This document shows, one piece after another, positions 7,086-15,390 of a stretch of DNA of 64,000 nt (positions within the stretch are counted from its first letter, which is position 1; every line of letters begins with the position of its first letter). The stretch is from contig JBFXCS010000003.1 of NCBI GenBank assembly GCA_050181915.1, positions 310,001 through 374,000 of the forward strand, written 5' to 3'. A model generated the notes under the pieces. It was given only the letters and a program-made list of their open reading frames with translations, did not search any database and was not told the origin of the DNA. This DNA comes from JBFXCS01 sp050181915 (GTDB lineage Bacteria > Actinomycetota > Thermoleophilia > Miltoncostaeales > Miltoncostaeaceae). The position numbers were made by a program, and so were the translations under genes.

Positions 7086-8354
7086 ATGGAACTGAACGGA
7101 ACCGGCTACCTGCCCCGCCTGGCGGACGGCCTGCTGACCGCGCGGCTCGCGGCGATCGGCGCCGTCGCCATCGAGGGGGTCAAGGGGTGCGGCAAAACCG
7201 CGACGGCACGCAGGGTGGCGGCGAGCGAGGTCCTCCTCGACGTCGACCCCCAGGCGCTCCAGGCGGTCGGGATCGATCCCCGACTGATCCTCGACGGAGC
7301 CACCCCGCGTCTCATCGACGAGTGGCAGAGGGCACCCGCGATCTGGGACGCCGTGCGGCGCGCGGTCGACGATCGCGGACGTCCCGGCCAATTCATCCTG
7401 ACCGGCTCCGCAACCCCGACCGACACCGCGGCCCGCCATTCCGGTGCGGGACGGTTCAGCGTCCTGACGATGCGCACGATGACCCTGCCGGAGAAGGGAG
7501 CGACCGTCTCCACCGTCTCGGTCGGGGATCTCCTGCGAGGCGATCCCATCGAGCCCTCGCGATCGGATCTCGCATTCGCCGACTACCTCGACCACATCGT
7601 GACCGGCGGATGGCCGCAGTTGATCGGGGCTTCCACAGACGCAGCGCGGACCTTTCTGGAGGGCTACCTGGACATCATCGTCGACCACGACATCGCCGAG
7701 ATCTCGGGGGGGAGGCGCAACCCACGGCTGGTGCGCCGATTCCTCCACGCCTATGCGCAGCTGACGGCTCACCCGGCGCATCTGTCGACCATCCTGGCGC
7801 GCGCGGACGACACCGCCGGGGATCCGGGCGGCGCGCCCTCTCGCTCCGCAGCCGAGCCCTATCTGGACGCGCTGCGACGGATGATGATCGTCGACGAGAT
7901 CCCGGCCTGGGATCCGTCCCTGCGCTCCTCCTCCCGGCTGACCGCCACGCCCAAGCGAATGCTCGCCGACCCGTCGCTGGCCGCCGCCCTTCTCGATGCC
8001 TCGACCGGTCGGCTTGCACGTGACCTGCACACCCTCGGGTTCCTGTTCGAGGCGCTCGTGGCTCACGACCTTCGCATCCACGCCGAAGCCGCCGGAGGCC
8101 GCTGCTACCACTACCGGGAACGGGAGGGGCGCCTCGAAGTGGACTACGTGATCGAGACGCCGGCCGGTGACTGGGCGGCCTTCGAGGTCAAGCTCGGCGC
8201 CGCGGCGGTGGACGATGCCGCCCGAAGCCTCCTGCGACTCGCCGAACGGGTCTTCCGACCGCCGGCCGCGCTCGCCGTCGTCACCGCCGGCGCGTACGCC
8301 TACACCCGCGACGACGGCGTCGCGGTGATCCCGCTCGGCTGCCTCGGCCCCTGA
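7086..8354 (+). CDS. AAA-type ATPase with DUF4143 C-terminal domain
   Basis: A 422-residue protein of the widespread AAA_14/DUF4143 family. The Walker A motif is GVKGCGKT at residues 31-38, and an Asp-Glu Walker B-type segment (RLIDEWQRAP) and the FILTGSA sensor strand follow. The C-terminal half has the DUF4143 features, including a PD-(D/E)xK-like core with VDYVIE and AFEVKLG, as in some nucleases. The ATG at 7086 is chosen because the family starts with this ligand-like helix (LPRLADGLL). The physiological role of these proteins is not established; they are often linked to horizontal transfer. It is a single gene ending 1 bp before the convergent J-domain gene. Confidence 0.82.
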   Translation: MELNGTGYLPRLADGLLTARLAAIGAVAIEGVKGCGKTATARRVAASEVLLDVDPQALQAVGIDPRLILDGATPRLIDEWQRAPAIWDAVRRAVDDRGRPGQFILTGSATPTDTAARHSGAGRFSVLTMRTMTLPEKGATVSTVSVGDLLRGDPIEPSRSDLAFADYLDHIVTGGWPQLIGASTDAARTFLEGYLDIIVDHDIAEISGGRRNPRLVRRFLHAYAQLTAHPAHLSTILARADDTAGDPGGAPSRSAAEPYLDALRRMMIVDEIPAWDPSLRSSSRLTATPKRMLADPSLAAALLDASTGRLARDLHTLGFLFEALVAHDLRIHAEAAGGRCYHYREREGRLEVDYVIETPAGDWAAFEVKLGAAAVDDAARSLLRLAERVFRPPAALAVVTAGAYAYTRDDGVAVIPLGCLGP

Positions 8355-8355
8355 G

Positions 8356-9444
8356 CTACCCCCGGGCGCGCTGGGCACGGCGGGCCGAGACGAGCAAGTC
8401 GCGCGCCGCGTTGAGGGCGACGGTGAGCCCCTCGGCCTGACCGCGGATCGCCGGGTGCAGGTCGGACACGCGGTCGGGGTGGCAGCGGGTGATCTGATCG
8501 CGGTAGGCGCGCTCCACCTCCGACGGCGGGGCGCCGGGGTGGATCCCGAGCAGTGCGGACGCCTCCGCCGCGGTGCGGGGCACGGGCACGTCGCCGCCGC
8601 CGCTCGCGGTGGGCGCGGGAGCGGGGCGGGGGGAGACGCGGCGCATGTGCGCCCGCTCGGCGGCCATCATCGCCCGCTCGTCGGCCAAGGCGGCCCGCTC
8701 GGCCACCAGCCGCTCGCGCTCCTCGGCCACCTCGGTCGCCAGGCGCACGAGGCGCCGGTCGCGGTCGGCCGGGTCCTCGCGCAGCGCGCCCAGCATCCTC
8801 TCGGGGTCGAGGTCCTCGGCCTCGTCGGCGGGGACGTCCCAGCCGGGGCCGGCCTCGCCGCGACGGATCGACGCGATCACGTCGGCCAGGGCGAGGTGGG
8901 CGCGGTTGCCCAGCGAGGGCCCCTCCGACGGGCCCAGCCGGACCAGTCGCAGCGACTCCCAGCCCGGCTCGACGACGAACGCGGCCGACGAGCGGCCGCC
9001 CACCAGCACCCGCCGGCGCGGACGGGCCCGGTGGCCGAGCAGCGCGAACCGCGGGCGCTCGGCGTCGCCGCCGTCGAGGGCGGCGATCTCCTCGGCCAGG
9101 TCGTCGAGGCGGCGGGTCACCTCGCGGGCGTCGGGGCCCTCCATCGCGCCGACCGCCGCGCGCGCCTCCGCGAGCGCCGCGGCGAGGGACGCCGGCCCGC
9201 GCCCCTGGCCGGCGGCGAGCACGCGCCACCAGCGGGTCCAGGGATCCGCCGCGTCGGCCCGCTCCAGCGCGAGCTCGGCGGCGGCGGGGTGGTCGAGGGC
9301 GAGCAGCGTGGCCGCGAGACCGGTGGCCGCGGCCGGGCCGTCGCCCATCGCCGACGAGGCGGCCAGCAGCGCCACCTGGCGCCAGCGGCTCTCGGTGCCG
9401 CGCGCCGGGGCGGGGCCCGCGGCGACGATGAAGGGATCGGGCAT
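8356..9444 (-). CDS. J-domain protein with N-terminal helical region
   Basis: A 362-residue protein whose last 65 residues form a J-domain: ASALLGIHPGAPPSEVERAY, then the diagnostic HPD in RCHPDRV, and the final helix. J-domains recruit and stimulate Hsp70 (DnaK). The first 150 residues are Ala/Leu-rich helices resembling TPR-like packing, followed by a strand-rich middle. A charged heptad segment (residues about 235-275, RLVAERAALADERAMMAAER) could form a coiled coil. It lacks the G/F and zinc-finger regions of DnaJ proper, so it is a specialised co-chaperone. The ATG at 9444 begins where the frame loses its Arg/Pro-rich upstream character. Partner and client are unknown. Confidence 0.78.
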   Translation of the reverse strand: MPDPFIVAAGPAPARGTESRWRQVALLAASSAMGDGPAAATGLAATLLALDHPAAAELALERADAADPWTRWWRVLAAGQGRGPASLAAALAEARAAVGAMEGPDAREVTRRLDDLAEEIAALDGGDAERPRFALLGHRARPRRRVLVGGRSSAAFVVEPGWESLRLVRLGPSEGPSLGNRAHLALADVIASIRRGEAGPGWDVPADEAEDLDPERMLGALREDPADRDRRLVRLATEVAEERERLVAERAALADERAMMAAERAHMRRVSPRPAPAPTASGGGDVPVPRTAAEASALLGIHPGAPPSEVERAYRDQITRCHPDRVSDLHPAIRGQAEGLTVALNAARDLLVSARRAQRARG

Positions 9445-9521
9445 CACCGACACCGTAGCGGAGGCGTCACGGCCCCCGCGCCGCCGGGCGGGTGGGCGGC
9501 GCGGGGGATATGGTCGAGGGC

Positions 9522-11576
9522 ATGAACCGGCTCGCGCAGGAGGCAAGCCTGTACCTGCGCCAGCACGCGGAGAACCCGGTCGACTGGTATCCGTGGGGCG
9601 ACGAGGCCTTCGCGCGGGCGCGCGCCGAGGACCGGCCGGTGCTGCTGTCGGTGGGCTACTCGTCCTGCCACTGGTGCCACGTCATGGCGCACGAGTCGTT
9701 CGAGGACCCGGCGACCGCCGCCGTGATGAACGAGCTGTTCGTCAACGTGAAGGTCGACCGCGAGGAGCGCCCCGAGGTGGACGCGCTCTACATGCAGGCG
9801 ACCCTCGCCCTCACCGGGCAGGGCGGCTGGCCGATGACCGTCTTCCTCACGCCGGACGGGCGCCCCTTCTACGCCGGCACCTACTTCCCGCGCGAGGCCC
9901 GCGGCGGCCTGCCCGGCTTCGCCGACCTCTGCCGCGCCCTGGCCCAGACCTACGCCACCCGGCGCGACGAGGTCGACCGCACCGCCGGCCAGGTGGCGGA
10001 GCGGCTCGCCGGCGTCGCGCGCCGCAGCGCGTCCGACGCCGAGCTCGGGCAGCGGGTGCTGGACGACGCCGTGCTCGGCCTCGCCCGCATGTTCGACCCG
10101 GCGCACGGCGGGTTCGGCGGCGCGCCCAAGTTCCCCCCCTCCCTCGCGCTCGAGTTCCTGGTGCGCCGCCTGGAGCGCCGCCCGGACGACCGGCACTCGC
10201 GTCAGATCGTCGACCTCACGCTGGGCCGCATGGCGGCCGGCGGCATCTACGACCAGGTGGGAGGCGGGTTCCACCGCTACAGCGTCGACGCCGTCTGGCT
10301 GGTGCCGCACTTCGAGAAGATGCTCTACGACAACGCCCTGCTGGCGCGCGTGTACGCGCTCGCCCACCGGGTGACGGGCCTGGCCGAGCACGCGGCGGTC
10401 GCGGCCGACACGATCGACTACATGCTGCGCGAGCTGAGGCTCCCGGGCGGCGGCTTCGCGGCGGCCCAGGACGCCGACTCGCCGGGCGGCGAGGGCGCCT
10501 TCTTCGTGTGGACGCCGGACGAGATCCGCGCCCTCCTGCCCCCCGACCAGGCCCGCGCCGTCGAGCTTCGCTACGGGGTGCGGCCCGAGGGCAACTTCGA
10601 GGGGCGCACGATCATGAGCGTGTCGGCCGCGGTCGACGACATCACCCGGGAGATCGGCCAGGACGCCGCGCCGCTCATCGCCGGCGCCCGCGCGCAGCTC
10701 TACCGCGCCCGCGCGCAGCGGCCGGCGCCGGCGCGCGACGACAAGGTCGTCACGGCCTGGAACGGGCTGGCGATCGCCGCGCTCGCCGACGCGGGCGTCA
10801 TCCTCGGCCGCCCGGAGTTCGTGGACGCCGCGGCGGCCACGGCCGCGTTCGTGCTCGACGCGCTGGTGATCGACGGTCGCCTGCACCGCACCCACATGGG
10901 CGGCGCCGCGCGGCGCCTGGGACAGCTCGACGACCACGCCGACCTGTGCCACGGCCTGCTGTGCCTGTACCGCGCCACCTTCCACCCGCGCTGGCTCGCC
11001 GCCGCCCGCGAGCTGGCCGGGCGGATGATCGAGCTGTTCGCCGACGAGGAGAACGGTGGCTTCTGGTACTCGGGCAGCGACGGCGAGGACCTGGTGGCGC
11101 GCACCCGCGACCTGGAGGACCACCCCACCCCGGCGGGCAACTCGCAGGCCGCGCACGTCCTGCTCCGCCTCGCCGACCTCACCGGCGACCGGTCGCTCGA
11201 GGATCGCGCCGTGGGCGCGCTGCGCTTGGTGGGCGCCGACCTGGCCCGCTTCCCCCAGGGCTTCGGCACCGCCCTCGTCGCCCTCGACCACCACCTCTCC
11301 CCGCGCCGGGAGATCGCGGTGGCGGGGCCGCCCCACGACGCGCGCACGTCGGCCCTCGTCGACGCCGCCCGCGCCGGGGCCGGGTCGGTCGACGCGCTCG
11401 CGGTCGGCGATCCGCAGGACGCCGCGGCGGCTGCGGCCGCCCCGCTGCTGGAGGGTCGCGGGCTCGTGGACGACGCGCCCGCCGCCTACGTCTGCCGCGG
11501 CTTCACCTGCCTCGCCCCGGTGACGGCGCCCGACGCCCTCACCGCCGCCCTGGCCGAGCCCGCCGCGACGGGCTGA
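9522..11576 (+). CDS. DUF255 thioredoxin-fold / glycan-barrel protein (YyaL/SPATA20 family)
   Basis: A 684-residue member of the family that includes B. subtilis YyaL and mammalian SPATA20. It begins with the family signature NRLAQEASLYLRQHAENPVD, has a thioredoxin-fold domain with C49-HW-C52 (YSSCHWCHVMAHESF), the GQGGWPMTVFLTP segment, and then a long alpha/alpha-barrel region (PHFEKMLYDNALL, LAAAQD-like) resembling N-acyl-glucosamine epimerases. The start is placed at the ATG preceding NRLAQ; another in-frame ATG lies 12 nt earlier. Its biochemical role is not established. It is the first of four + strand genes (bolA, glutaredoxin, deaminase), which suggests a redox setting. Confidence 0.88.
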   Translation: MNRLAQEASLYLRQHAENPVDWYPWGDEAFARARAEDRPVLLSVGYSSCHWCHVMAHESFEDPATAAVMNELFVNVKVDREERPEVDALYMQATLALTGQGGWPMTVFLTPDGRPFYAGTYFPREARGGLPGFADLCRALAQTYATRRDEVDRTAGQVAERLAGVARRSASDAELGQRVLDDAVLGLARMFDPAHGGFGGAPKFPPSLALEFLVRRLERRPDDRHSRQIVDLTLGRMAAGGIYDQVGGGFHRYSVDAVWLVPHFEKMLYDNALLARVYALAHRVTGLAEHAAVAADTIDYMLRELRLPGGGFAAAQDADSPGGEGAFFVWTPDEIRALLPPDQARAVELRYGVRPEGNFEGRTIMSVSAAVDDITREIGQDAAPLIAGARAQLYRARAQRPAPARDDKVVTAWNGLAIAALADAGVILGRPEFVDAAAATAAFVLDALVIDGRLHRTHMGGAARRLGQLDDHADLCHGLLCLYRATFHPRWLAAARELAGRMIELFADEENGGFWYSGSDGEDLVARTRDLEDHPTPAGNSQAAHVLLRLADLTGDRSLEDRAVGALRLVGADLARFPQGFGTALVALDHHLSPRREIAVAGPPHDARTSALVDAARAGAGSVDALAVGDPQDAAAAAAAPLLEGRGLVDDAPAAYVCRGFTCLAPVTAPDALTAALAEPAATG

Positions 11577-11605
11577 GGCCCGCGCCCTCACGCTATCCTG
11601 CGCCC

Positions 11606-11842
11606 ATGGCGGACCTCACGGAGCTCACGTCCCTCATCGAGACGGCCCTGCCGGGCTCGACGGCGCAGATCGTCGACCAGGGGGGCGGCGATCACCTGGC
11701 CGCGACGGTCGTGGCGCCCCAGTTCGCCGGCCTGAGCCGCATCGAGCAGCACCGGCTCGTCTACGCCGCGGTGCAGGCCCGCTTCGACGACGGAAGCATC
11801 CACGCCCTTGCCCTGAGGACCCGCCCACCGGAGGCGACATGA
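11606..11842 (+). CDS. bolA: BolA-family protein
   Basis: A 78-residue protein of the BolA/IbaG type with the core pattern GLSRIEQHRLVYAAV preceded by a short beta region (HLAATVVAPQFAG) and ending in ALALRTRPP. BolA proteins bind [2Fe-2S] clusters together with monothiol glutaredoxins. The next gene encodes exactly such a glutaredoxin and overlaps it as ATGA, so the two are translationally coupled and very likely form a complex for iron-sulfur trafficking or iron sensing. Start: the ATG 30 bp after the DUF255 stop. Symbol is by family only; a specific BolA versus IbaG assignment is not possible from sequence reading. Confidence 0.88.
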   Translation: MADLTELTSLIETALPGSTAQIVDQGGGDHLAATVVAPQFAGLSRIEQHRLVYAAVQARFDDGSIHALALRTRPPEAT

Positions 11843-12171
11843 GCGACACCCTCACCCTGTCCGAGCAGGAGATCCTCGACCAGATCAAGAGCGAGGTGAC
11901 GGACAACCGGATCTTCCTCTACATGAAGGGGACGCCCGAGCTGCCGCGCTGCGGCTTCTCCAACCAGGTGGTGCAGATCCTCAACCACCTCGGCGCGGAG
12001 TACGGCGCCCGCGACATCCTGGCCGACCCGCGCATCCGCCAGGTGCTGTCGGCCTGGTCCGACTGGCCCACCATCCCGCAGCTGTTCGTGGACGGGAAGC
12101 TGGTGGGCGGCTGCGACATCGTCACCGAGCTCTTCCAGGAGGGCGAGCTCCAGGAGCTGCTGGCCGCCTGA
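11839..12171 (+). CDS. grxD: Monothiol glutaredoxin, Grx4/GrxD type (CGFS)
   Basis: A 110-residue CGFS-type glutaredoxin: IFLYMKGTPELPRCGFS with the cluster-binding cysteine at residue 38, then WPTIPQLFVDGKLVGGCDI, the cis-proline loop and glutathione-binding region. Members carry a [2Fe-2S] cluster ligated by this cysteine and a thiol cofactor and pass it to apo-proteins. The ATGA overlap with bolA indicates co-translation. Its thiol ligand in this organism is unknown; conservation of the glutathione-site residues suggests that glutathione or a similar thiol is available. Confidence 0.93.
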   Translation: MSDTLTLSEQEILDQIKSEVTDNRIFLYMKGTPELPRCGFSNQVVQILNHLGAEYGARDILADPRIRQVLSAWSDWPTIPQLFVDGKLVGGCDIVTELFQEGELQELLAA

Positions 12172-12208
12172 GGCGGGCCGCGCGCCGCCCGCCGCGCCCG
12201 CCCGCGGC

Positions 12209-13225
12209 ATGACGGTCGTCTTCGCGGACGACGACCCCCTCGCCGAGCTGCACGCGCACCTCGGCGGCGGGGTCGACGCCGCCACCATGTGGGAGCTGGC
12301 CCACGAGCAGGGCATCAAGGTGCCCTACCCGGACTACTTCCACTTCGCCGCCGCGACGAACGTCGGGCGCGGCACGGACGGGCTCGACGGGCTCGACCGG
12401 ATCTACCACCTCACGGAGCTGATCCAGAGCAGCCCGGAGGGGGTGTTTCGGGCCGTGCACGGGATGATCTCCGGCGGCTACCGGTCGCAGCGGATCACGA
12501 CGCACGAGATCCGCTTCAACCCGGCCAAGCGCAACCGCGGCGGCGAGCGCGACCTGGACGCGATCGTGATGGCGGCCGTGCACGGCGTGGACCGCGCGAC
12601 GCTGGAGTACCCGGTGCGCGCCGGGCTCACGCTGATGATGGATCGCGGGTTCCCGCCGGAGCTGAACGCCGCCGTGGTGGAGCGGGCGATCCGGTTCCGC
12701 GACCGCGGCGTCGTCGCCATCGACATCGGCGGTCCCCGGCCGCGCGGCTCGGCGGCGCCCTACCCGTACCGCGACCTCGCCCCGCTCGTCGAGCGCGCGC
12801 GGGACGCCGGCTTGGGGGTGACGCTGCACGCCGGCGAGGAGGGCGTGAACGCCCCAGACCCGGCGCCCTTCATCGAGGAGATGCGCCAGGCGATCGACCT
12901 CGGCATCGACCGGGTGGGGCACGGGATCATCACGGCGATGGACCCGCGCCTGCTGGAGCGGGTGCTCGAGGCGGGCGTCGTGCTCGAGATCTGCCCCACC
13001 TCGAACGTGCGCACCGGCGCCGTGCGCGACGAGGAGCAGATGGCCGAGATCGTCTTCGGCCTCGATGCGGCCGGCGTCCCGCTCGTCGTGGCCACCGACG
13101 GCCCCGAGATGATCGGCACCCGCCTGCGCGCCGAGTACTCGATGCTCGTGCGCCGCGGCGCCCTGACCGTCGAGGGCGCCCGCGCCGCCAACGCCCGCGC
13201 CCACGAGGTCACCTTCATCCGCTAG
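12209..13225 (+). CDS. Adenosine deaminase-family amidohydrolase
   Basis: A 338-residue metal-dependent hydrolase of the adenosine/AMP deaminase family. The zinc ligands are visible: HAHLGGG (H15, H17), GVTLHAGEE (third His and catalytic Glu region), GHG and the aspartate in ATDGPEM, together with the LEICPTSN substrate-loop motif. In most adenosine deaminases the last motif is TDDP; here the second Asp is Gly, and the first motif is HAHLGG instead of HVHLEGA. Substrate may therefore differ (adenosine, 6-aminodeoxyfutalosine or an adenine-like base are the family alternatives). It follows the glutaredoxin gene by 37 bp on the same strand. Confidence 0.82.
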   Translation: MTVVFADDDPLAELHAHLGGGVDAATMWELAHEQGIKVPYPDYFHFAAATNVGRGTDGLDGLDRIYHLTELIQSSPEGVFRAVHGMISGGYRSQRITTHEIRFNPAKRNRGGERDLDAIVMAAVHGVDRATLEYPVRAGLTLMMDRGFPPELNAAVVERAIRFRDRGVVAIDIGGPRPRGSAAPYPYRDLAPLVERARDAGLGVTLHAGEEGVNAPDPAPFIEEMRQAIDLGIDRVGHGIITAMDPRLLERVLEAGVVLEICPTSNVRTGAVRDEEQMAEIVFGLDAAGVPLVVATDGPEMIGTRLRAEYSMLVRRGALTVEGARAANARAHEVTFIR

Positions 13226-13277
13226 CTCGGGCGGTCCTCGGATCGGATCGGGTCGCGGGCGTCAGTGTCGTCAATGT

Positions 13278-13291
13278 CGTCAACGTTGACG
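13278..13291. repeat. 14-bp palindrome in convergent gap
   Basis: CGTCAACGTTGACG is a perfect palindrome 52 bp after the deaminase stop. It is preceded by two copies of TGTCGTCAA (starting at 13266 and 13275), the second running into the palindrome. It could be a binding site or part of a transcript end. The gap between the convergent deaminase and phosphatase genes is 280 bp and holds no plausible gene. Confidence 0.5.
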
Positions 13292-13363
13292 GCAGGTCGT
13301 CGACGTCGGCGGGCGCGTGGTGCGCGTCGGGCCGGTTTGCAGGGGTTATCCCGCTCCGTGCGC

Positions 13364-13406
13364 GGTTGGCCAATTGGCCGTGACCGACGCGGCCAATTGG
13401 CCAACC
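13364..13406. repeat. Perfect inverted repeat with 16-bp arms and nested palindromes
   Basis: The arms GGTTGGCCAATTGGCC (13364-13379) and GGCCAATTGGCCAACC (13391-13406) are exact reverse complements separated by 11 bp. Each arm itself contains the 12-bp palindrome GGCCAATTGGCC, so the site is two identical dyads 27 bp apart centre to centre. It sits between convergent genes. It could be a bidirectional terminator (no T-run is seen) or a paired protein-binding site. The central AATT is unusual in this GC-rich background. Confidence 0.65.
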
Positions 13407-13505
13407 CCCGCCGAGAGGCCTCTCGAACGCGGCGAAGCCGCTACCCGGCGAGCGCCCGGCGAGCGCCGGCCGGAGCGGCGGCGCGCCGCCGGTGCACCCG
13501 CGCGA

Positions 13506-15128
13506 TCAGGCCGGCTCGCCGATGCGGGTCCGGTCGGCCGGCGGGGTCGAGGGGGCGAAGGGGAGCGGGGCGGGCCGCTCGACCGCGACGACGACGACGT
13601 CGTCGCGCAGGCTCTCGTCCTCGTGGCGGCGGGCGGCGTCGATGAGGCGCTCGACGCGCAGCTCGACGGCGACGCGGCGCTCGCTCTCCAGCACGTCGCA
13701 GGCGCGCTCCACCCCGAAGGTGTCGGCGCCCTGGCGGGCCTCGACCAGGCCGTCCGTGTAGAGCACGATGGTCGCGCCCAGCGGCAGGGCGCTGTGCGTC
13801 ACCGGCCATTCGGCCTCGTCGAAGACGCCCAGCAGCGGACCGGTGATGCCGGGCTCGATCGTCACGCAGTCGCGGGCGGTGAGCAGGAAGGGCGGCGGAT
13901 GCCCGGCGAGGGCGAAGCCGATGGCGCCGCTCGGCTCGATGAGCATGTAGATGATCGAGGCGAAGAGGCCCTCGGCGCGCTGGTCGGGGCCGCCCATCTG
14001 GGCGTTCAGGGCCGCGAGCACCGCGCCCGGGTCGGGATCGACCGCCACCAGGGTGCGCCAGCCGAACCGCAGGCCGGCGGCCTGGGCCGCGGCGGGCGCG
14101 CCGTGTCCCGCCATGTCGCCCACCATCACCGCGAGGCGCCCGTCGGGCAGGCTCATCGCGTCGTAGAAGTCGCCGCCCACCAGCAGCGCCCGCTCGGCCG
14201 GCTGGTAGCGGGCCGCGATGCGGAGCCCGGCGACCCCGGGGAGCCGCGCGGGCAGCAGCCCGTGCTGCACGGTCTCCCACAGCTGCCGCTCGGTCTTCTG
14301 GGCCGCCTCGCGGCGCGCGGCCGCCGCGACCGCGTCGCGCTCGTCGCGCACCTCGCGTTGCATCAGGTTGAAGCCCTCGATCAGCTCCGCGAGCTCGGTG
14401 ACCGCGTCGCGGTTGAGCGGGATGGGGTCGGACAGGCGCCCGCGCGTGACGCGGCCGACACCCGCCGACAGCAGGCCCACCGGCCCGCCGACGCGCCGCC
14501 ACAGCTGGCGGCTCACGACCACCACCACCAGGAGGGTGAGGAGGGCGGCGAGGACGATCGCGGCGAAGGTGAGCTCACCGCGCCGGTCGCTGCTGGCGAG
14601 CGCCTCCTGCCGCTCCGCCTCGATCCCCTCGAGCAGGTGGTTGTGCTCGGTGCGGAAGTCGACGAAGAACCCGTCGCTGCGACCGCCGTTCATGCGGCTG
14701 AGGGCGTCGCTGCGCCGCTGGTTGCGCACCAGGCGGTTCAGCTCCACCGCCTCGTCGAACCAGAGGTCCGCCGTGCGCGAGACGCCGGCCACCGACGCCT
14801 CCAGCCGCTGCTCCCCGCTCAGCACCGTCCGCAGGCGCTCCATGTCGCCGGCGTACCGATCGCGGGCCCGCGAGTACTCGGCCAGGTAGTCGCCGGCGCC
14901 GAAGAGCACGTAGGCGCGCTCGGCGCTCTGCGCGCTGAGCATGTCGGTGAGCACCTCGTTGGCGGCGCTCTGGCGCTCGAGCGCCCGCTGGGCGCCGGTG
15001 CGGTAGTCGCCCGCCGTGCTGACGATGCCGATGATCGCGACGGCGATCAGCACGCCCAGCACGACGGCGAGGCCGGCCACCAGGCCCGCCAGCAGGCCGC
15101 GCAGCGATCGCCTGTTGCGCCGCGCCAT
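13506..15128 (-). CDS. Membrane PP2C-type phosphatase: CHASE3 sensor, HAMP, SpoIIE domain
   Basis: A 540-residue sensor phosphatase. Order of parts: transmembrane helix (about residues 12-38), an extracytoplasmic CHASE3-like sensor (SAQSAERAYVLFGAGDYL), a second transmembrane helix (about 190-212), HAMP linker, a short coiled coil, then a SpoIIE/PP2C domain with its metal-binding motifs GGDFYDA, GDMAGHG and ESLRDDVVVVAV all intact. Such proteins usually dephosphorylate an anti-sigma-factor antagonist and so control a stress sigma factor; no kinase or antagonist gene is adjacent, so the partners are elsewhere. Start: ATG at 15128, with a GTG 21 nt upstream as alternative. No clear Shine-Dalgarno is seen. 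Confidence 0.88.
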   Translation of the reverse strand: MARRNRRSLRGLLAGLVAGLAVVLGVLIAVAIIGIVSTAGDYRTGAQRALERQSAANEVLTDMLSAQSAERAYVLFGAGDYLAEYSRARDRYAGDMERLRTVLSGEQRLEASVAGVSRTADLWFDEAVELNRLVRNQRRSDALSRMNGGRSDGFFVDFRTEHNHLLEGIEAERQEALASSDRRGELTFAAIVLAALLTLLVVVVVSRQLWRRVGGPVGLLSAGVGRVTRGRLSDPIPLNRDAVTELAELIEGFNLMQREVRDERDAVAAAARREAAQKTERQLWETVQHGLLPARLPGVAGLRIAARYQPAERALLVGGDFYDAMSLPDGRLAVMVGDMAGHGAPAAAQAAGLRFGWRTLVAVDPDPGAVLAALNAQMGGPDQRAEGLFASIIYMLIEPSGAIGFALAGHPPPFLLTARDCVTIEPGITGPLLGVFDEAEWPVTHSALPLGATIVLYTDGLVEARQGADTFGVERACDVLESERRVAVELRVERLIDAARRHEDESLRDDVVVVAVERPAPLPFAPSTPPADRTRIGEPA

Positions 15129-15390
15129 GCCGCTCACACGGGCGCCCACGGCCGGCGCGCGCCGGCGGCGAGTGCGTGAAGGGACGTCAAGGGATCGGGC
15201 TGCGTGCGGCGGACCGACGCACGGAGGGACACATGGGACACGGGGGCCGAGCCTCCGGCCGCGTGGAAGTCATCGGCGTGCTCCGCCGCCGGGCGCCGGG
15301 TGCCCGCACGGCCGCGCACCGCCGCGGTCATCGTCCAGGTTACCCCCCTCGCCGGGCACGGGCGAGCGCGCCCGCTCCCGGCGGCCCGGG

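Noticed and set aside
9444..11591. 715-codon minus-strand open frame
   Set aside because: It is the antisense of the DUF255 gene, which carries clear family motifs.
13317..15179. 620-codon + strand open frame
   Set aside because: It mirrors the SpoIIE phosphatase on the other strand, whose motifs are unambiguous. The + translation is low-complexity, as expected for antisense of GC-rich coding DNA.
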